DNA from: a virus
DNA: 41,462 bases
Virus record (IMG/VR): IMGVR_UViG_3300005511_000027
Span: 1 to 41,462 of that record
Direction: 5' to 3' (one strand)
Of this stretch, positions 38,288 to 41,462 are shown in pieces. The notes below the pieces were generated by a model. The model ran no database searches. It saw only the letters and a list, made by a program, of their open reading frames with translations, and was not told the origin of the DNA. The number at the start of each line of letters is the position of its first letter. Within the stretch, counting starts at the first letter, position 1. Position numbers and translations under genes: made by a program.

Positions 38288-38529
38288 TGCAGTGAGACCT
38301 CGGTGCCGTCGGCATTGATCATCACGCCGGGCGTGGCTTGGGCGATCTCGATCGGCACACCCATGTGGACACTTCCGTCGATGTTGGGACCGCCGATGCC
38401 TTTGCGGCGGGTCTCCACATATTCGTTGTGCTGAGCCGGCGTGAGGATGAACTTTTGAGGGTACGCATTGCCGTTCGCGCGCCAGTGTTTGATCAGCGCG
38501 TCGGTCATCGGGAGAAAAAGGGTTGCCAT
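38284..38529 (-). CDS. Hypothetical phage protein, 81 aa
   Basis: The protein reads MATLFLPMTDALIKHWRANG, then PQKFILTPAQHNEYVETRRK and GVPIEIAQATPGVMINADGT. This is a small phage protein type of unknown role. Nine bases separate it from the upstream gene, and its stop overlaps the SNase start. Confidence 0.6.
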   Translation of the reverse strand: MATLFLPMTDALIKHWRANGNAYPQKFILTPAQHNEYVETRRKGIGGPNIDGSVHMGVPIEIAQATPGVMINADGTEVSLQ

Positions 38530-38538
38530 CGTTTCGAC

Positions 38539-38757
38539 TCAAGCAGCGGCGCGCTCGCGCAGGATCTCGACGGGCCCGATTCCGCTGTAGATCGTCGCAT
38601 TGGTCTTCAAGCAGGTGACAGTCCACCGGTCGCCGGGTGTCACCTTGTAGTCGCCGGGCGCCAGCGGCAGCTCGCGGTCTTCGTGCACGTGGCCGCCCAG
38701 CCACGACGGCATGCGCAGGATGGTGGCAGGCTCAGTAAAAAATTCAGTTTGGCTCAT
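38539..38757 (-). CDS. Hypothetical protein, 72 aa
   Basis: A beta-rich small protein: RMPSWLGGHVHEDRELPLAP, GDYKVTPGDRWTVTCLKTNA. The ATG overlaps the upstream stop (ATGA). No family is recognised; it is in the same operon as the secreted nuclease. Confidence 0.55.
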   Translation of the reverse strand: MSQTEFFTEPATILRMPSWLGGHVHEDRELPLAPGDYKVTPGDRWTVTCLKTNATIYSGIGPVEILRERAAA

Positions 38758-39074
38758 GGCTCATTGTCTCGCGGCGCCACGGGAGGGTCAGGCTCTGGCC
38801 GAACCGATTTGCTCTTCTCGCCGATTCGTGACACGAGCCACTCCGACAGCCGCTCTTCGTCGGCTGTCTTGGTCCGGCTGCCGCGTTGATACGGCGCGTC
38901 AGCCCTGATCACGCCGTCACCGCCGAGCCTGACCTCGCGCGATGACAGGATGGGTTCGGCGCCTGGGAAGCGCTTGGCCGCGTCCTCGATGGTCATCTTG
39001 TACGAAGACGGGTGCGGCTTCTTGCACCAGATGCTGGGTGGCATCATGAAAGCGAAAAACTCGACCTCTTTCAC
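38754..39074 (-). CDS. Hypothetical protein, 106 aa
   Basis: I use a GTG (VKEVEFFAFMMPPSIWCKKP) with GAGG before it, seven bases after the upstream stop; an ATG 16 codons earlier would overlap the upstream gene. A helical section (MTIEDAAKRFPGAEPILSSR) and an acidic Pro-rich C-terminus follow. Unknown role. Confidence 0.5.
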   Translation of the reverse strand: MKEVEFFAFMMPPSIWCKKPHPSSYKMTIEDAAKRFPGAEPILSSREVRLGGDGVIRADAPYQRGSRTKTADEERLSEWLVSRIGEKSKSVRPEPDPPVAPRDNEP

Positions 39075-39081
39075 AGCCGCC

Positions 39082-39342
39082 TCACACCGGCCCGTACACC
39101 GCCCGGATGTGCTCGCCGGCATTGCCGTCCGAAGGATCGCCGTAGCGGTCGCCCACGGCAGCGCACAACTCGGCTACCGCATAGGCGAAATCGATCTGCA
39201 CCTGGTCGAGCCTGTCACCCGGCTTGATGATGCCCAGCTCGGCGGCCAGCGCGGCGAATTGCGCTTCGGGCTCGCGTGGGAGACATTCGGTCGATGCACC
39301 GTCGGGGCATTCCTGATGGTCTGCGCGAAGTGGATCAGGCAT
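39082..39342 (-). CDS. Hypothetical protein, 86 aa, first gene of LexA-box operon
   Basis: The ATG has GAGGGA at good spacing. The protein is acidic: PREPEAQFAALAAELGIIKP, VQIDFAYAVAELCAAVGDRY, DPSDGNAGEHIRAVYGPV. The longer open frame upstream is antisense to the SRAP gene and is not used. A LexA box lies 18 bases upstream of the start, so the operon should be SOS-induced. Confidence 0.6.
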   Translation of the reverse strand: MPDPLRADHQECPDGASTECLPREPEAQFAALAAELGIIKPGDRLDQVQIDFAYAVAELCAAVGDRYGDPSDGNAGEHIRAVYGPV

Positions 39343-39359
39343 ATTGGGTCCCTCGAAAG

Positions 39360-39379
39360 TACTGTAAAGGCATACAGTA
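39360..39379. promoter_or_regulatory. LexA (SOS) box
   Basis: TACTGTAAAGGCATACAGTA has both perfect TACTGT and ACAGTA arms of the E. coli-type LexA operator at the correct 20-base length. It lies in the divergent gap between the minus-strand operon and the SRAP gene and could repress both until DNA damage. Confidence 0.85.
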
Positions 39380-39432
39380 TCGAACCGACCTGAGTGCCCC
39401 GTCAATCCGTTCCCGAGTGCAGAATCCGGCCA

Positions 39433-40140
39433 ATGTGCAACCGTTACATCTCGCCTGATGACTACGAGATCGAGAGCTTCTGGCACGTGCGCCAGAACGG
39501 TCCGCCGCGCTGGGTGAAGGCGGTCTATCCGCGCTACCTGGGTCCGTTCATACGCCGGGCCAAGGACGTGACCGCGTACGAGCGCGAGCTGGTGACGGGG
39601 CAGTGGGGCCTCATCCCCTGGTTTGCCAAAGAGCCGAAGCTGAAGTACCCGACCAACAACGCCCGAAGCGAAGAGCTCGAGGCGAAGGCCAGCTACAAGG
39701 ATCCTTGGAAGCGCGGCCAACGCTGCATCATCCCGGCCGCCGCCTTCGACGAGCCGAACTGGGAGACGGGCAAGAACGAGTGGTGGCAGTTCAAGCGCGC
39801 TGACGGTGCGCCCTGGGGCCTGGCGGGTTTGTGGAACACCTGGACCGACAAGACCACCGGCGAGATCCACGAGAGCTACACGATGCTGACGCTCAACGCC
39901 GACGCGCATCCGCTGATGAGCCGCATGCACAAGCCCGATCCGAAGCTGGCGCCCGACAAGCAGGACAAGCGATCGGTGATCCCGCTGGAGGTGCACGAGT
40001 TCGACCTGTGGCTGGCGGGCACCGTCGAAGAGGCGAAGCAGCTGCTGAAGGTGCCGCCGGTCGAGCTGTTCGACGCCGGGCCAGCGCCCGCCATGGTGGT
40101 CCCGCTCGGCATACCCGATCCGGAACCTGAGAACGGCTGA
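39433..40140 (+). CDS. SOS-response-associated peptidase (SRAP; YedK/HMCES family)
   Basis: A 235-residue protein that covalently shields abasic sites in single-stranded DNA. The start is fixed by the MCNRY signature: after Met removal Cys2 becomes the reacting N-terminal residue. Further family motifs: GQWGLIPWF, NNARSE (Asn76, Glu80), RCIIPAAAFDEPNW (Glu107 in the active-site region), and TLNADAHPLMSRMHK (His). An upstream ATG would hide Cys2 and was rejected. A LexA box 54 bases before the ATG fits SOS control. Confidence 0.9.
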   Translation: MCNRYISPDDYEIESFWHVRQNGPPRWVKAVYPRYLGPFIRRAKDVTAYERELVTGQWGLIPWFAKEPKLKYPTNNARSEELEAKASYKDPWKRGQRCIIPAAAFDEPNWETGKNEWWQFKRADGAPWGLAGLWNTWTDKTTGEIHESYTMLTLNADAHPLMSRMHKPDPKLAPDKQDKRSVIPLEVHEFDLWLAGTVEEAKQLLKVPPVELFDAGPAPAMVVPLGIPDPEPENG

Positions 40141-40170
40141 CGCTCGAACCAGGTGGAGCGGCGCAAGCGG

Positions 40171-40455
40171 CTATTCCGTCAGTCGGGTCTGGACATGCTC
40201 TATCCGCCCGACGGGCGACATCCACAAGATCGTCTCGTCCATGTTGAGCCTCAGCATGTCGGCGTGGTCTTCCAGGTGTTTGACCCTGATCAACTGTGCG
40301 CGGGTCGGTGGAGGGCCGACGCCATAGGCGCATTTCAACAGGGCGATGTTCGCGTCGAAACGGGCTTTGCGCGCCCGGTTGTGCACCTTGCTCCAGCGCG
40401 AATACAGCTGTTTCCAGCTCTCCAAGGCTTGGTCGATTTCCACCGCTTTCTCCAT
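40171..40455 (-). CDS. Hypothetical helical protein, 94 aa
   Basis: A basic helical protein (VEIDQALESWKQLYSRWSKV, HNRARKARFDANIALLKCAY, THAQLIRVKHLEDH-like). No family recognised. It converges on the SRAP gene and is divergent from the ligase, separated by 148 bases in which I see no clear promoter. Confidence 0.5.
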   Translation of the reverse strand: MEKAVEIDQALESWKQLYSRWSKVHNRARKARFDANIALLKCAYGVGPPPTRAQLIRVKHLEDHADMLRLNMDETILWMSPVGRIEHVQTRLTE

Positions 40456-40603
40456 TGCGAAGCGAAGTGCTTCAAGACCGCAATTTCGCGCGGGTGTCTG
40501 CGGTACGCCACTATCAAAGTTGCTAGGGTAGATCGCGCAAGCGTAGAGAAATTAGGGTCTTCGACTTACACCCGCCGACTGCGAGAGGGAGCAGCGTGGC
40601 TGC

Positions 40604-41224
40604 ATGGTCAAGCTCGACGATCTCCAGCCCATGCTGCTCGACGAGCGCCCGCTCAACCTTGACGAGCCGGGCTGGATCTACGAACTGAAGATGGACGGCT
40701 ATCGCTTGCTGGCCGAGTTCGACGGCACAGTGCACCTGCGAACGCGCAATGGCACCGATGCGACGAAGTGGTTCCCTGAGGTCGCGCAAAGCTTGGCCCT
40801 CGTGAAGGCTGGGGAGTGCGTTGTCGACGGCGAGGTATGCGTGCTCGACGATCTGGGCCGCAGCGACTTCAACCAGCTTCAGGACCGCGCGCGCCGCCGG
40901 CGCCGATATCCGGGATGCCCGGACGTCGTCTACTGCATCTTCGACCTGCTGGTGCACCGTGGTGTCGACATCACTCAGCAGCCGCTGCTTAAGCGCAAGG
41001 CTGCGCTGGCCAAGATTCTGAAGAAGCCATTGCCTTCGATCATGTACGTCGGCCACTTCGATACCGGCGCTGCGCAGTTGTTCAAAGAGGCCGTGATTCC
41101 GCTGAAGCTCGAAGGCCTAGTGGCAAAGCGCGTGGATAGCGTCTACCGATCCGGTGTGCGCACGAGTGACTGGGTGAAGGTGAAGCGGAAGGGTGCGATC
41201 CCGCCGGAGCGATTCAAACGATGA
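40604..41224 (+). CDS. Minimal ATP-dependent DNA ligase (adenylation domain only)
   Basis: All nucleotidyltransferase motifs are present: motif I ELKMDGYR with nucleophile Lys29 and Arg34, motif III CVVDGEV (Glu77), motif IIIa VVYCIFDLL, motif IV LEGLVAKR (Glu170, Lys175) and motif V DWVKVKRK (Lys192, Lys194). At 206 residues it stops directly after motif V, so the OB-fold domain is missing. This resembles the ligase domain of LigD-type proteins without its partner domain. GAGGGAG lies 12 bases before the ATG. Phage or host origin is uncertain. Confidence 0.8.
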   Translation: MVKLDDLQPMLLDERPLNLDEPGWIYELKMDGYRLLAEFDGTVHLRTRNGTDATKWFPEVAQSLALVKAGECVVDGEVCVLDDLGRSDFNQLQDRARRRRRYPGCPDVVYCIFDLLVHRGVDITQQPLLKRKAALAKILKKPLPSIMYVGHFDTGAAQLFKEAVIPLKLEGLVAKRVDSVYRSGVRTSDWVKVKRKGAIPPERFKR

Positions 41225-41298
41225 AGCGCATTTTTTGGATTGCGCCTCACGCGTGAAGCGGTGCATCACGAGTCGCAGCACCGTCATGCGCACCACTG

Positions 41299-41332
41299 GA
41301 TATGAGAGGCGTCGCATATCTCGTCTCATATC
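41299..41332. repeat. Inverted repeat GATATGAGA ... TCTCATATC
   Basis: A perfect 9-base inverted repeat with a 16-base spacer; the spacer contains CATATCTC, a further near-copy. It lies between the ligase gene and the tRNA-Lys terminator, where a prophage end would be. Operator, excisionase/integrase site or chance hairpin cannot be told apart here. Confidence 0.5.
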
Positions 41333-41343
41333 GAGCCGCAATG

Positions 41344-41377
41344 AAAAAAGCCCGCTACCTGATCGATAGCGGGCTTT
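41344..41377 (-). terminator. Rho-independent terminator of the tRNA-Lys transcript
   Basis: On the minus strand AAAGCCCGCTA pairs with TAGCGGGCTTT around a nine-base loop, followed by a run of T. It lies 23 bases downstream of the tRNA 3' end. Confidence 0.85.
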
Positions 41378-41399
41378 CCAGCATTACTGCGCTTGTTGG

Positions 41400-41462
41400 T
41401 GGTGGGCCCTGAGTGACTCGAACACTCGACCTACGGATTAAGAGTCCGCTGCTCTACCAACT
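41400..41462 (-). tRNA. tRNA-Lys (anticodon CTT), 5' part outside window
   Basis: Read on the minus strand, the T arm GAGTG-TTCGAGT-CACTC, the acceptor strand AGGGCCC with discriminator A and encoded CCA (41400-41402 on the plus strand) are visible. The anticodon stem GCGGA/TCCGT encloses the loop CTCTTAA with anticodon CTT for codon AAG. The D arm (AGTTGGTAGAGC) is cut at the window end. The 3' end faces the prophage, as expected for a phage integrated into a tRNA gene. Confidence 0.92.

Larger units (their letters stand above)
1..41343. mobile_element. Prophage, podovirus-like (P22-type plan), left end outside window
   Basis: Nearly all recognisable genes are phage replication, packaging, virion, lysis or superinfection/immunity functions in the usual lambdoid/P22 order. 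Packaging and head genes are followed by short-tail and fibre-like proteins and two ejection-type proteins, with no tape measure or sheath gene. The right end runs up to a tRNA-Lys gene whose 3' end faces the phage, a common integration site. No integrase, attL/attR core or repressor of the cI kind is visible, so the exact borders are inferred; the ligase and SRAP genes near the right end could be host. Confidence 0.85.

Noticed and set aside
38460-38467. GGTACGCA as part of the packaging-site cluster
   Set aside because: A single isolated copy; a few such copies are expected across the window (others near 16803, 37760 and 40500).
39394-39432. Upstream ATG for the SRAP gene
   Set aside because: SRAP enzymes need Cys at position 2 after the start Met; only the ATG at 39433 gives MCNRY.
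39343-39996. Long minus-strand frame upstream of the 86-aa gene
   Set aside because: Antisense to the SRAP gene and crosses the LexA box; the ATG at 39342 has its own ribosome site.
1-41462. CRISPR array
   Set aside because: No regularly spaced direct repeats with unique spacers; the five-copy element is dispersed over 24 kb and the 63-bp array is in-frame protein repeat.
1-41462. Integrase, excisionase or cI/Cro-type switch inside the window
   Set aside because: No tyrosine or serine recombinase motif and no classical CI repressor; presumably left of the window. The LexA-like wHTH at 3277 lacks a peptidase domain.

Overview
The window is most of a prophage in a high-GC bacterium, read mainly left to right. 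The host is probably a beta-proteobacterium of the order Burkholderiales. That placement rests on base composition, the style of the phage proteins and an E. coli-type LexA box; no host marker gene is visible, so it is inference. The phage looks like a short-tailed (podovirus-like) relative of the P22 plan: small and large terminase, P22-type portal, Ala/Pro-rich scaffold, N4-gp56/DUF4043-type coat, adaptor, lysis genes, then two large Gly/Ala-rich ejection-type proteins. No tape measure, tail tube or sheath gene is visible. The integrase is not in the window and presumably lies to the left.

Layout. 1-5.85 kb: early operon (DnaB-type helicase, cut at the left edge; RusA resolvase; DUF4406; NinB-like; YbcO/DUF1364-type HNH nuclease; small winged-helix and hypothetical proteins), almost all start/stop overlapped. 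5.9-8.4 kb: accessory genes, including a translationally coupled pair sharing a QTQ-V-GST-IQ motif. 8.5-17.1 kb: terminase, portal, (accessory PD-(D/E)XK gene on the minus strand), scaffold, coat and a second abundant structural protein, ended by a strong terminator. 17.2-28.95 kb: RyR-domain protein, adaptor and tail/fibre proteins, interrupted by an accessory membrane protein. 28.95-30.5 kb: lysis cassette (two membrane proteins, SAR-type lysozyme, i-spanin with nested o-spanin). 30.6-31.3 kb: accessory membrane protein on the minus strand. 31.4-35.2 kb: ejection proteins. 35.2-37.7 kb: a region organised like the P22 immI locus, with divergent Arc-type repressors flanking an array of AGAGTC half-sites. 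37.7-41.2 kb: a five-gene minus-strand operon ending in a secreted nuclease, a perfect LexA box, a divergent SRAP (HMCES/YedK) gene and a minimal ATP-dependent DNA ligase. The window ends in tRNA-Lys(CTT) on the minus strand with its 3' end facing the prophage, a plausible integration target.

The most unusual pattern is a dispersed element, consensus GCACCCCAGTAGGGTTCG, present five times in the same orientation (about 7.35, 8.46, 14.06, 26.51 and 31.36 kb). Each copy lies directly after an accessory (non-core) gene or gene pair and 45-119 bp before the next core gene, and every accessory insertion in the early/late part of the phage is followed by a copy. It may be a phage-specific late promoter or a module linker that marks cargo-loading sites. 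A second DNA-level signal is a cluster of six GGTACGC/GCGTACC sites in and just before the small-terminase gene, where all the valines in the cluster use the otherwise uncommon codon GTA; this is a candidate packaging (pac/cos) recognition site.
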